Assembly: GCF_011395035.1 (NCBI RefSeq) | Contig: NZ_CP024768.1 | Location: 1,423,377-1,487,376 of the forward strand | DNA length: 64,000 nucleotides | Direction of reading: 5' to 3' | Source of the DNA: Pantoea cypripedii | GTDB lineage: Bacteria; Pseudomonadota; Gammaproteobacteria; Enterobacterales; Enterobacteriaceae | Shown: positions 25,650 through 34,508 of the stretch, in pieces | Numbering within the stretch: position 1 is the stretch's first letter | Layout of the letters: the number at the start of each line of letters is the position of its first letter | The notes under the pieces: model-generated | The model's database searches: none | Told to the model about the DNA's origin: nothing | What the model saw: the letters and a program-made list of their open reading frames with translations, nothing else | Made by a program: the position numbers and the translations under genes

Positions 25650-26795
25650 TCAACTCTGCGCGACTTTCTGCGGCATGTAGTCATTCCCTACGACTTCACC
25701 GTGCGGCTGAATCTTACGCGGCTGGGGAATCTGCGGCACGTCGAGGTCAAGATGTGGGAACAGCAATTCACTTACGCGGTACGCTTCCTCCAGATGTGGA
25801 TAGCCGGAGAGAATAAAGGTCTCGATGCCGAGATCTCTATATTCCTGCATGCGTGCGGCCACTGTCGGGCCATCACCGACTAACGCCGTACCGGCACCGG
25901 TCCGCGCCAGGCCAACCCCGGCCCACAGATTCGGACTGACTTCCAGCTTGTCACGACGGCCACCGTGCAGCGCCGCCATCCGTTGCTGGCCGACGGAATC
26001 GTAACGCGCGAACCCTGCCTGTGCTTTGGCGATGGTGGCGTCATCCAGATGAGAAATCAGCTGATCGGCTGCCCGCCACGCTTCTTCGTTGGTTTCACGC
26101 ACGATAACGTGCAAACGAATGCCAAAACGTACTTTGCGGCCCTGCGCCTCGGCTTTGGCACGTACCTGGGCAATTTTCTCTTTCACCAGTGCCGGTGGTT
26201 CACCCCAGGTGAGATAGACATCAACCTGTTCCGCGGCCAAATCCTGCGCGGCATCGGAGGAGCCACCAAACCACAACGGTGGGCGCGGTTGTTGCACCGG
26301 TTTATACAGCAGGCGAGCACCGCGGACTTTGACGTGCTTGCCGTCATAATCGACGGTTTCGCCTTCCAGTACCCGACGCCAGATACGGGTAAACTCAGCG
26401 GACTCAACGTAACGCTCGCGGTGATCATGAAACACGCCGTCACCCTCCAGTTCTTCCGGGTCGCCACCGGTCACCAGGTTAAACAACACGCGACCATTGG
26501 AGAGGCGATCGAGGGTTGCTGCCTGACGCGCGGCCTGGGTGGGAGAAATCACCCCTGGGCGCAGTGCCACCAGAAAACGCAGACGCTGCGTGACCGGAAT
26601 CAGTGACGCCGCGACCAGCCAGGCGTCTTCACAGGAGCGCCCGGTCGGAATCAGGACGCCACCAAAACCAAGGCGGTCGGCAGCCTGCGCCACCTGTTGC
26701 AGATAAGCATGATCAACCGCACGTGCCCCTTCGGCCGTGCCGAGATAGCGGCCATCACCGTGAGTAGGAAGAAACCAGAATACGGATACGCTCAT
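25650..26795 (-). CDS. ssuD: FMNH2-dependent alkanesulfonate monooxygenase
   Basis: 381 residues, flavin-dependent TIM-barrel (bacterial luciferase-like) monooxygenase. It cleaves C1-substituted alkanesulfonates to aldehyde and sulfite using FMNH2 delivered by SsuE. The N terminus SVFWFLPTHGDGRYLG and the segments LIPTGRSCEDAWLVAASLIP, FNLVTGGDPEELEGDGVF and FILSGYPHLEEAYRVSELLFPHL match the family. Its Shine-Dalgarno AAGGAG overlaps the ssuA stop codon region, which indicates tight coupling. The sulfite feeds cysteine synthesis under sulfate limitation. Confidence 0.96.
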   Translation of the reverse strand: MSVSVFWFLPTHGDGRYLGTAEGARAVDHAYLQQVAQAADRLGFGGVLIPTGRSCEDAWLVAASLIPVTQRLRFLVALRPGVISPTQAARQAATLDRLSNGRVLFNLVTGGDPEELEGDGVFHDHRERYVESAEFTRIWRRVLEGETVDYDGKHVKVRGARLLYKPVQQPRPPLWFGGSSDAAQDLAAEQVDVYLTWGEPPALVKEKIAQVRAKAEAQGRKVRFGIRLHVIVRETNEEAWRAADQLISHLDDATIAKAQAGFARYDSVGQQRMAALHGGRRDKLEVSPNLWAGVGLARTGAGTALVGDGPTVAARMQEYRDLGIETFILSGYPHLEEAYRVSELLFPHLDLDVPQIPQPRKIQPHGEVVGNDYMPQKVAQS

Positions 26796-26805
26796 TGTTG
26801 ACTCC

Positions 26806-27762
26806 TTAAGGCTGGGCGGACTGTGGTTGCCAGATGCGATCGGCGATGTTGACTTTTACCGGCATCAAATGATTGGCATAAAACAGGTCAGCGGTTTGCT
26901 GTTGGGCCTGCGCCGTATGGGCGCTGACCGGCGTAATGGTGGTGGGTGGACGATGATCGAGATAGCTGGCAATGACCGGCCTGGACAAACCCATCGCCTG
27001 CGCCAGCAGGTCAATACTTTGATCGCGCTGGCTACGCGTCAGGGCATCGGCGTCACTGAAGGTTTGCAGCACCTGCTGCACAAAATTGCCATTAGCTTCG
27101 GTAAATTTACGGGTAGCGAGATAGAACGAGCCGGTTTGATTCAGCTTGCTGCCATCCGCCAGCACGCGCACATTGCCCTGCAGTAGCGCGGCAGAGTAAT
27201 AGGGATCCCAGATTGCCCAGGCATCGACATCCCCCTGCTGAAAAGCGGCGCGCGCATCAGCGGGCGTCAGATAAGCAGGCTGGATATCTTTAAAGCTCAG
27301 ACCGGCCTGCGCCAGCGCACGTAATAAAAGATTGTGCGAGCTGGAGCCTTTCTGAAACGCCACCTTATGACCTTTCAAGTCGGCCACGCTGTGGATCGGG
27401 CTATCTTTTGGCACCAGAATCACCTCGGCTTTTGGCTTCGGCGGTTCCGCACCGACATACAGCAAATCAGCACCTGCCGCCTGGGCAAAAATCGGCGGGA
27501 TATCGCCGGTGCTGCCAAGGTCAATACTGCCGACATTCAATGCTTCCAGCATTTGCGGACCAGCAGGAAACTCAATCCATTGAATCTGCGTGTGTGGAAA
27601 ACGTTGTTCCAGCAGCTGGTGTGACTTAGCCAGCACCATGCTGACCGAACCTTTTTGATAACCGATACGAAACTGTGCAGGTGCCTGCGCGGCATGCACG
27701 CTGAGATTCAGCGTCAGCACCGTTGCAAGGGCAGCCAGCCAGCGCGATAGCGTCCGTTTCAT
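26806..27762 (-). CDS. ssuA: Aliphatic sulfonate-binding periplasmic protein
   Basis: 318 residues from ATG 27762 (a GTG lies one codon upstream; AAGGAAG favours the ATG). The signal peptide runs to about residue 25 (SVHAAQA). The mature protein has the sulfonate/taurine-binding fold: FRIGYQKGSVSMVLAKSHQLLE, PAGPQMLEALNVGSIDLGSTGDIPPIFAQAAGAD and AFQKGSSSHNLLLRALAQAG. It captures alkanesulfonates in the periplasm for SsuBC. Confidence 0.95.
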   Translation of the reverse strand: MKRTLSRWLAALATVLTLNLSVHAAQAPAQFRIGYQKGSVSMVLAKSHQLLEQRFPHTQIQWIEFPAGPQMLEALNVGSIDLGSTGDIPPIFAQAAGADLLYVGAEPPKPKAEVILVPKDSPIHSVADLKGHKVAFQKGSSSHNLLLRALAQAGLSFKDIQPAYLTPADARAAFQQGDVDAWAIWDPYYSAALLQGNVRVLADGSKLNQTGSFYLATRKFTEANGNFVQQVLQTFSDADALTRSQRDQSIDLLAQAMGLSRPVIASYLDHRPPTTITPVSAHTAQAQQQTADLFYANHLMPVKVNIADRIWQPQSAQP

Positions 27763-27774
27763 CACGATCTTCCT

Positions 27775-28326
27775 TTATACGGCTTTAGCGTAGAGTTGAT
27801 GGCGGCGGTGTAACGCATACCAGAAGGTATCCAGCGCTTCATCAATGCGCGCGGCCAGCAACTGATCCAGTTCTGGCTGGCGGTCATAATGGCTAATCTG
27901 GCTATCGTCGGCGAAGACACCGTGCAGCACTTCCTGGGCTTTCAGGGCGTTCAGCACCGGTTTCAGGGCGTAATCCACCGCCAGCATATGTGCCACGCTA
28001 CCGCCGCTTGCCAGGGGTAACACTACTTTGTGCTCCAGCGCACGCTCTGGCAGCAGGTCGAGCAGCGTCTTCAGTGCTCCCGAAAAGGAGGCTTTATAAA
28101 TCGGTGTGGCGACGATCAGGCCATCGGCACTGGCCAAATCCTCTTTTAATGCCTGAAGCGCCGGAGAATCGAAACGCGCATAGAGCAGATCTTCCGGTTG
28201 AAAGTTGTGAATATTCCAGGGGATCACTTCGACACCGCGCGCTTCCAGTGCGTGCTGGCACAGGCTCAGCAACGCGGTGGAACGGGAAGGAAATCGTGGG
28301 CTGCCTGCCAGCGTAATAACCCGCAT
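27775..28326 (-). CDS. ssuE: NAD(P)H-dependent FMN reductase
   Basis: 183 residues from ATG 28326, which has AAGGAG at 5 bases; the GTG two codons upstream would sit on the ribosome-binding site itself. It has a flavodoxin-like fold with the FMN phosphate loop LAGSPRFPSRSTALL and PIYKASFSGALKTLLDLLPE. It supplies FMNH2 to SsuD. It is the first gene of ssuEADCB, so the operon promoter lies in the region above 28326; in E. coli that promoter is activated by Cbl and CysB. Confidence 0.95.
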   Translation of the reverse strand: MRVITLAGSPRFPSRSTALLSLCQHALEARGVEVIPWNIHNFQPEDLLYARFDSPALQALKEDLASADGLIVATPIYKASFSGALKTLLDLLPERALEHKVVLPLASGGSVAHMLAVDYALKPVLNALKAQEVLHGVFADDSQISHYDRQPELDQLLAARIDEALDTFWYALHRRHQLYAKAV

Positions 28327-28337
28327 AGTCACTCCTT

Positions 28338-28352
28338 ATAACTGAAAGTTAT
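28338..28352 (-). promoter_or_regulatory. 15-bp palindrome just above the ssuE ribosome-binding site
   Basis: ATAACTGAAAGTTAT is a perfect 6-bp inverted repeat around GAA, immediately upstream of the AAGGAG of ssuE. ATAA/TTAT half sites are common in CysB-type operators, but the position is downstream of where an activator would bind. The assignment is tentative. Confidence 0.3.
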
Positions 28353-29075
28353 TGATTATCTGATATTGAGAACCGATGGCTTAATCCTGACAGAGCGGGG
28401 GGCGGGGCTTAAATGATTTATCCGGCAATGTTAAGCCGGAATCTGCAAATGGGTGGGGCCGTCAATAATAAGATGGCAGGGGGAGGGTTACGACTAATCC
28501 GAAAAGCCGGATGTCACAAAATAGAAATGATTTATTCCCTTTATGCAATAAAAGATGCGCAGGTGATTTTATTAGTATGTGGAAGGATAAAAAATGTATC
28601 TGCGCAATCCAGATCAGATGTCAGTACCATACCGGAATGAAGAGAGACAATGTTAATATACGGGCGATAATTCCCCGTAAAAACAATCATCAAACCGGTG
28701 GCGTCTGCGCTGCAGTTATGTCCATTTGTATCCTGTGGTATCAAATTTATTATTTTTTCAGCGTGCAGGAGAAAGCCATGCTGGCCAGTTTTTTACGTAT
28801 ACTCGTCTTAAATTACAAATGGTAAAATTCAGGCGTGAGCCGGAAAATAAACCACAACTCAACAGAGTAAAAATAAAGAAACCATTCTTCACGATCAATA
28901 ATATTTTTATCTGGTGTTGTCAGTCGAGGTTAAAAAAACAAAACTGTCAAAACGACAACACGCTGATTAAGCTAACGCTAAATGATTTTTTTGATGATGC
29001 ATTCCGTGCGTTCTGGCGCACATGGATGTGATTGCTGTTTTTCTTTTTACCAGGTTGTCAAAAAAGAGAGTGCTT
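28353..29075. other. AT-rich intergenic region without a convincing gene
   Basis: About 720 bases between ssuE and the glycosyltransferase. The side near ssuE has a G-rich tract (GCGGGGGGCGGGGC, 28395-28408) and a small hairpin TCCGGC/GCCGGA (28421-28440). From 28500 on the sequence is AT-rich with many A and T runs. Open frames of 60-105 codons exist (for example 28511-28825 and 28726-29031) but have unusual composition, no good Shine-Dalgarno and no family I recognise. No JUMPstart/ops element was seen. It probably holds the ssuE promoter and a long leader for the glycosyltransferase. Confidence 0.5.
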
Positions 29076-30083
29076 ATGTCAGAGAAACTACTTTCCGTTA
29101 TCATTCCGGCTTATAACGTAGAAAAATATATTGTTGAATGTGTGGATTCACTATTGCAGCAAATATCCGCACCCAATGAGATCATTATCATTAACGACAG
29201 TTCTACTGATGACACCTTGTATCTTCTTAACCAACATTACGCCAACCTGCCACAGGTGCAGATCATTACCGTGCCCAATGGGGGAGCTGGGTCAGCGCGT
29301 GATAAAGGTGTTGAGCTGGCACAGGGGGAATATTTGTTCTTCTGTGACCCGGACGATCGCGTGGTGCAAGGGCTGGTCAACGAGTTACAGCAGGTGGTGC
29401 AAATGCATCCGCAGGTGGAGCTGTTCTGCTTTAATTCAGTGGCGTTCGACCATGACCAGCCCCAGCGCGTCGTGGCAAAAGTGAGACATGAACTGACCGG
29501 TCTGCAATCACCACTCCTTGTTTTTTCCTCTTTATTACGTAATGGTACTTATACTTCCGCCGCATGGAACTACCTGTTGAAACGCTCGGTGATCGATAAA
29601 TATCAACTGCGTTTCCAGCACCGGGTGCATGAAGATCACTGTTTCAGTCTGGGTGCTTTTCTCAAAAGTCGTCACGCCTGGGTCAGCGAGAAAAGCTATT
29701 ATCAGCAACGCGTTCGCCAGGGGTCATTAACCAATGGAGAGAAAAATAGTGATTATTTCCAGCAGCGTTACCATGCGTTTATGCAGGCATATCACGATCT
29801 CATGACCACGCTGGTAAAAAATAAATGGCGTAGTCAGTTACAAAAGGAATATTTGTTACATTCTTTCCGCTTAATGATTTACCTCTCGCTTTATAACCGC
29901 ACGCCAGTGCCCTGTTACGTGATTAATGCTATTCGTTACCTGGGTCGTGAAATCAAACCCTCCGGTTTAAAGGAATGGTTGCTGCTGAATCAACCCGAAC
30001 TTTTTATCCGCATGCAAAATTACAAAGTGATTAAAGAGTTGAAGAAAAACCGCCTTATTCCGAAAAGTGTTCCGGTGGTTTGA
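29076..30083 (+). CDS. Family 2 glycosyltransferase
   Basis: 335 residues from ATG 29076 (AGAGAG upstream; the longer frame from 29022 lacks family support). The GT-A nucleotide-sugar fold is clear: LSVIIPAYNVEKYIVECVDSLLQQ, EIIIINDSSTDDT and GGAGSARDKGVELAQGEYLFFCDPDDRV, where DPDD supplies the metal-binding DxD. HEDHCF near residue 200 is the likely catalytic base region. There is no transmembrane segment; the basic C-terminal third could associate with the membrane. Donor and acceptor cannot be told. It is paired with a flippase 58 bases downstream and follows an AT-rich leader, and is absent from this position in E. coli K-12. Confidence 0.85.
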   Translation: MSEKLLSVIIPAYNVEKYIVECVDSLLQQISAPNEIIIINDSSTDDTLYLLNQHYANLPQVQIITVPNGGAGSARDKGVELAQGEYLFFCDPDDRVVQGLVNELQQVVQMHPQVELFCFNSVAFDHDQPQRVVAKVRHELTGLQSPLLVFSSLLRNGTYTSAAWNYLLKRSVIDKYQLRFQHRVHEDHCFSLGAFLKSRHAWVSEKSYYQQRVRQGSLTNGEKNSDYFQQRYHAFMQAYHDLMTTLVKNKWRSQLQKEYLLHSFRLMIYLSLYNRTPVPCYVINAIRYLGREIKPSGLKEWLLLNQPELFIRMQNYKVIKELKKNRLIPKSVPVV

Positions 30084-30141
30084 TTGCATCAGGGATAAGT
30101 GCGAAAGTCATTACTGGTATGAGCATTAAGGTTGTTGCGTC

Positions 30142-31443
30142 ATGGCAAAAACACTCGATAAGAGTTTAGTGATTAATATTTTATCTTTGCTGGCCTATCG
30201 GGGAGCGTCATTTCTCTTTCCTTTAGTCACCTTACCCTATCTGGCGCGGATACTCGGCGTCAACCAAATGGGGGTACTGGCGTTGGCCATCGCCTGCGTG
30301 CTTTATTGCAGCACCATCTCTGACTGGGGTTTTAACGTTTATACCACCAGGGACATTGCTCACCACCGTGAGGATAAAGTCCGGGTGACGCAGATATTCT
30401 GGTCAACCTTCAATGCTAAATTGATGCTGATGCTTCCAACCAGCGGTGTGCTGTTACTCGCCACCTGGTTAAATCCGTCCTGGCACTACCTGTTCTGGAT
30501 AGTACTGGCGAACTGTACCACGCTGCTGGGATCGTTGTTCTCCTTTGGCTGGCTGATGCAGGGCTTTGAGAAGCTCGGTAAAACGGCCGTCATTGCCACC
30601 TTCGGCAATTTCTGCGCCATCCCACTGACGTTTCTGCTGGTGAGAACGCCGAATGATACCTGGCTGGCGGCGATGATTCCGGGTGTGGTGTCGCTTATCA
30701 GCGCGCTGATTACCCTGCGGTTTGTGCTGAAGATGAAGGTGATTGGTCGCTACCGCTTCGAACCCAGTGAAATCATGCAGCGTCTGAAAGACAGCGTGCA
30801 CGTATTTATCGCTATCGCCGGTGCTAACCTGTTTAACAGCGTCAACGTGGTGATTCTGGCCGCCTTTACCTCGCATTATGCCATCGGGATCTATAACGGG
30901 GCCGACCGTCTGCGTAAGGCTGCCAACTCGGTGCCGGAACAGATTGGCAACGCGTTTTTTCCGCGCGTCAGTTATCTGTTTGCGCGTGATAAAGCAGCGG
31001 CCATTGCGGCAACGCGTAAGAGCTTGCTGATCTCGTTTCTGCTCAGCTTCGGTATTGTGATCTTCACGTATTTCTTCGCTGATGAAGTGGTGCGTATTCT
31101 GCTCGGCCCGCAATTTGTCGCCTCGGCTGACGTGTTACGCGTATTTGTGCTGTGTTTCCTGTTTGGCAACATTGCTTACCCGGCAGGTTTGCAGGTGTTG
31201 ATCCCGCATGGCCTGGCGCGTCAGCGCATGCTGGTGATGCTCGGTCCGGGCGTCATTAATATTCCGGTCTGTGCCTTCCTGGCCTGGAAATACGGTGCCA
31301 TTGGCGCGGCATGGTCGATGGTGATTGCTGAATTCCTCGTCTGTGTCGGGATTTTCTGGGTGATGGCACGCCACGGTATTCTGCGTGAGTATCTGCGTAA
31401 TCCCTCTTCCACCACCACGCCGATTAAAGACGCCGCAAGCTAA
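30142..31443 (+). CDS. Oligosaccharide flippase family protein (Wzx-like)
   Basis: 433 residues with about 12-14 hydrophobic segments, polysaccharide_synt/MOP superfamily. The N terminus INILSLLAYRGASFLFPLVTLPYLARILGVNQMGVLALA and FGWLMQGFEKLGKTA, YNGADRLRKAANSVPEQIGNAFFPRVSYLF are typical of Wzx/RfbX transporters, which flip undecaprenyl-linked oligosaccharides across the inner membrane. With the preceding glycosyltransferase it forms a two-gene module; no polymerase (Wzy), chain-length regulator or sugar-nucleotide gene accompanies it. The substrate is unknown. The ribosome-binding site is weak (AAGG, 12 bases from the ATG). Confidence 0.87.
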   Translation: MAKTLDKSLVINILSLLAYRGASFLFPLVTLPYLARILGVNQMGVLALAIACVLYCSTISDWGFNVYTTRDIAHHREDKVRVTQIFWSTFNAKLMLMLPTSGVLLLATWLNPSWHYLFWIVLANCTTLLGSLFSFGWLMQGFEKLGKTAVIATFGNFCAIPLTFLLVRTPNDTWLAAMIPGVVSLISALITLRFVLKMKVIGRYRFEPSEIMQRLKDSVHVFIAIAGANLFNSVNVVILAAFTSHYAIGIYNGADRLRKAANSVPEQIGNAFFPRVSYLFARDKAAAIAATRKSLLISFLLSFGIVIFTYFFADEVVRILLGPQFVASADVLRVFVLCFLFGNIAYPAGLQVLIPHGLARQRMLVMLGPGVINIPVCAFLAWKYGAIGAAWSMVIAEFLVCVGIFWVMARHGILREYLRNPSSTTTPIKDAAS

Positions 31444-31577
31444 TGATGATGCAGGTCAATTCGGCCTGCGTTTCCTCGCACCGCAATTTACTTTTGTGCC
31501 AGAGGCCATTACCATTCTGGCGCACAATTTCCCGTGCACCCCGACTTTCACGAAGCTTCCGCCATTCAGGAGAGTGC

Positions 31578-32588
31578 ATGTTATATCCTATCGTCCGGCC
31601 GGCGCTGTTTAAGCTCGATCCAGAGCGTGCGCACGAACTCACCTTGCATCAACTGCGTTTTATCAGCGGCACCCCGCTGGAAGGATTTATCCGCCAGTCG
31701 TTACCCGCGCGTCCGGTAAACTGCATGGGGCTGACGTTTCCTAATGCCCTGGGACTGGCAGCCGGCCTCGACAAAAATGCAGAATGTATTAATGCCTTTG
31801 GTGCGATGGGTTTTGGTTTTGTCGAAGTGGGCACCGTCACGCCACGCCCGCAACCGGGTAATGATAAGCCGCGTATGTTCCGCCTGGTGGAAGCGGAAGG
31901 CATTATCAACCGTATGGGATTTAATAATCTGGGTGTCGATCACCTGGTGGAGAACGTTAAAAAGGCGCATTTTAAAGGAATCCTTGGTATCAATATTGGC
32001 AAAAATAAAGATACGCCGGTCGAGCAGGGGAAAGATGATTATCTGACCTGTATGGAAAAGGTGTATGCCCATGCCGGTTATATTGCCATCAATATTTCCT
32101 CACCGAACACCCCAGGATTACGCACCTTACAATATGGTGAAGCGCTGGATGATCTGCTGGCAGCCATCAAATTAAAACAAAAAGAGTTGCAGGAACGGCA
32201 CCTTAAATATGTTCCCGTGGCAGTGAAGATCGCGCCGGATCTTTCTGAAGAAGAGTTGCTGCAGATTGCGGACAGTTTAGTTCGCCATGAAATTGATGGC
32301 GTGATCGCCACCAATACCACGCTGGATCGTTCGCTGGTCAGCGGTCTGAAATACGGCGAAGAAGCAGGTGGCTTAAGTGGCCGTCCGGTGCAGAATCGCA
32401 GCACCGAAATCATCCGCCGCCTGTCACAGGAGTTGCAGGGACGTCTGCCCATTATTGGTGTGGGGGGGATTGATTCGCTGGTGGCGGCACGGGAAAAAAT
32501 TGCCGCAGGTGCCACGCTGGTCCAGATATACTCCGGATTTATATATAAAGGACCTGGCTTAATTAAAGATATCGTGACCCATCTCTAA
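31578..32588 (+). CDS. pyrD: Dihydroorotate dehydrogenase (quinone)
   Basis: 336 residues from ATG 31578 (MLYPIVRPALFKLDPERAHEL), preceded by AGGAGAG; the open frame extends 45 codons upstream over the intergenic region. It is a class 2, membrane-associated flavoenzyme oxidising dihydroorotate to orotate with quinone as acceptor. Family segments are GLAAGLDKNAECINAFGAMGFGFVEVGTVTPRPQPGN, NRMGFNN, NISSPNTPGLRTLQ, VKIAPDLSEEEL and GVGGIDS. It carries out the fourth step of pyrimidine synthesis. Confidence 0.97.
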   Translation: MLYPIVRPALFKLDPERAHELTLHQLRFISGTPLEGFIRQSLPARPVNCMGLTFPNALGLAAGLDKNAECINAFGAMGFGFVEVGTVTPRPQPGNDKPRMFRLVEAEGIINRMGFNNLGVDHLVENVKKAHFKGILGINIGKNKDTPVEQGKDDYLTCMEKVYAHAGYIAINISSPNTPGLRTLQYGEALDDLLAAIKLKQKELQERHLKYVPVAVKIAPDLSEEELLQIADSLVRHEIDGVIATNTTLDRSLVSGLKYGEEAGGLSGRPVQNRSTEIIRRLSQELQGRLPIIGVGGIDSLVAAREKIAAGATLVQIYSGFIYKGPGLIKDIVTHL

Positions 32589-32742
32589 GACATTTCCCAC
32601 ATTCCCGCGCCAGGGGGTTTATTTATCCCTCTGGCTCGTTTATATTTTGTCCTGCTGGTGACTTTTTCAGCTTTTTCCGTAGCGTTATTTTCCTTTTGCT
32701 GTGAAGCGTAATTTTGCGCAGCGATAAACCACAGGGCACATC

Positions 32743-33285
32743 ATGAAAATCAAACCCGATGACAACTGGCGTTGGTATTTTGACGCGGAGCATGACCGGA
32801 TGATGCTTGATCTGGCTGATGGCATGTTATTTCGCTCGCGCTTCTCACGCAAAATGCTTACTCCGGATGCCTTTAGTGAAAGCGGTTTTTGCGTTGATGA
32901 CGCCGCGCTTTATTTTACCTTTGAAGAACGTTGTCGCCAGAGTGGATTAAAAAGCGATCAACGCGCTGAGCTGGTATTAAATGCGCTGGTCGCCAGCCGT
33001 TTCCTCAAACCACTGATGCCGAAAAGCTGGCACTTCACCAGCCATGCCCACAGCTGGCAACCGGTCGCGGGTGATATGGTGGCGGTGACCCTGGCAGATA
33101 GCGGCGAACAGGCGCAATTGCTGGTGGTTGAAAGCGGAGAAAATGCCGCGCTTTGTTTGCTGGCACAATATGCGCTGACCGTAGCAGGTAAAGGAATGGT
33201 GCTGGGGGATGCGATCAAAGTGATGAACGATCGTCTGCAACCTTGTCAGCCCGAATCTTCCGCCCAGTTTGCCCGGGCGGTATAA
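32743..33285 (+). CDS. zapC: Cell division protein ZapC
   Basis: 180 residues. It has the typical N terminus MKIKPDDNWRWYFDAEHDRMMLDLADGMLFRSRF and the C-terminal AQYALTVAGKGMVLGDAIKVMNDRL. ZapC is a gammaproteobacterial cytoplasmic protein that binds FtsZ and promotes polymer bundling at the Z ring. It keeps its usual position after pyrD and ends only 4 bases from the convergent ycbX stop. Confidence 0.94.
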   Translation: MKIKPDDNWRWYFDAEHDRMMLDLADGMLFRSRFSRKMLTPDAFSESGFCVDDAALYFTFEERCRQSGLKSDQRAELVLNALVASRFLKPLMPKSWHFTSHAHSWQPVAGDMVAVTLADSGEQAQLLVVESGENAALCLLAQYALTVAGKGMVLGDAIKVMNDRLQPCQPESSAQFARAV

Positions 33286-33289
33286 CGCG

Positions 33290-34399
33290 TTACGCCAGCT
33301 CGATATCGCCAGCCGGAATACAACTACAGCTCAGGATGGTGCCATCCTGGCGTACTGCGCTTTTCTTTAAGGCTTTCACTTCACCTGATATCAGCGTCAT
33401 CTTACAACTGCCACAGATACCCGCGCGGCAGGAGTAGGGGATGCGAAACCCCTGCATTTCAAGCTGCTCCAGCAGTACCTGCTGATTATCCCCGGTAAAT
33501 TCGCTTCCCTGATAGCCGATAGTGACATTGCTCAGGCTACTGCTGGCGGGGGCCAGGGTTTCCACAACCTGACCGGCACCGTAGGCACGCGCGGGTTGTT
33601 TTTCGACGATCGTGACCTGATCGCCCACGCGGATCACCCCACTGTTCAGGGCGATCAGGTTCAGGCCAAAATCAATATCGCCACTGCCATCCTGGGCGCT
33701 ACGGAAGCGTTGCAGCGTGGCCAGCGGTTCACCCTGCGGATGTTTCTGCCCGCTTTCCGTGCCGACGGTGGTAAACACGCAGCGGCTACAGGGCTTCGGC
33801 ATTTCGAAGGTAATATCGCCAATGGTTAATGTCTTCCAGCTGTCTTCTTCCCATGCCTGCGCACCGCTGACCACCAGGTTTGGGCGGAACTGTTCGACGC
33901 GCACGCTGGCGGGGCAACGTTGTTGCAGATCCTGCAAGGACGCCATATTGACCAGCAGGTAAGGAAAACCATCGGCGAAACCGAGCGGCACCTGATCAAA
34001 ACGTTTAACCCGACGGGTCGGCTGCGATCCGGTCCAGCGCAGTTGTACCGGGCGAGGAAAAAAGCCACTCAGCCATTGGTTGATCGCGGCCGGTGCGATC
34101 TGTGAGGTGAAGTGGTTACCCCAGACTTCGGTGGGGGCGTCAACGGCAGCAAAATCAGCAAAACGGATTAATGCCTGGCTGCCGTCCGGTGCCTGCAAAA
34201 ACAGGCCATCAGGCAGCAGCGCCGGGGTGAAGCGCACCATTTCGGGATACTGCCGGGCAGTGATAAAAGTGCCATCGGTTTCGGTAACCATAAAGATGCG
34301 GTCGAAGGCCAGGCCACTCTCCAGCACCTGGGCATGCGACAGTTGCAGGCCGCGCATCGATTTTACCGGATGGATAAACAGACGGGACAACGTAATCAT
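33290..34399 (-). CDS. ycbX: YcbX, MOSC and 2Fe-2S ferredoxin domain protein
   Basis: 369 residues from ATG 34399 (GGGAG at 5-6 bases; GTG two codons upstream is less likely). An N-terminal MOSC beta-barrel domain (LFIHPVKSMRGLQLSHAQV) is followed by the MOSC core with FRPNLVVSG and CSRCVFTTV, where C may hold the molybdenum cofactor. The C-terminal ferredoxin domain has IPYSCRAGICGSCKMTL and a final CSC (CxxxxCxxC...C). YcbX reduces N-hydroxylated bases such as 6-hydroxylaminopurine, using CysJ as electron donor in E. coli. Confidence 0.93.
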   Translation of the reverse strand: MITLSRLFIHPVKSMRGLQLSHAQVLESGLAFDRIFMVTETDGTFITARQYPEMVRFTPALLPDGLFLQAPDGSQALIRFADFAAVDAPTEVWGNHFTSQIAPAAINQWLSGFFPRPVQLRWTGSQPTRRVKRFDQVPLGFADGFPYLLVNMASLQDLQQRCPASVRVEQFRPNLVVSGAQAWEEDSWKTLTIGDITFEMPKPCSRCVFTTVGTESGQKHPQGEPLATLQRFRSAQDGSGDIDFGLNLIALNSGVIRVGDQVTIVEKQPARAYGAGQVVETLAPASSSLSNVTIGYQGSEFTGDNQQVLLEQLEMQGFRIPYSCRAGICGSCKMTLISGEVKALKKSAVRQDGTILSCSCIPAGDIELA

Positions 34400-34508
34400 C
34401 ACCACTCCCTGAAAGCCGTCATACAGGACAAAAAGAAGCTAACTTTATGACATAGGACGCTGATTCGCTATAATGCGCAACAATTTTATCAGGAGTAGAA
34501 GTGACGAT

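Noticed and set aside
28413..29031. Small open frames (28413-28640, 28511-28825, 28726-29031) in the ssuE-glycosyltransferase gap
   Set aside because: No good Shine-Dalgarno, odd residue composition, mutual overlap and no family recognised; they look like chance frames in AT-rich DNA.
28681..29075. JUMPstart/ops antitermination element ahead of the glycosyltransferase
   Set aside because: No GGCGGTAGCGT-like sequence in the leader.
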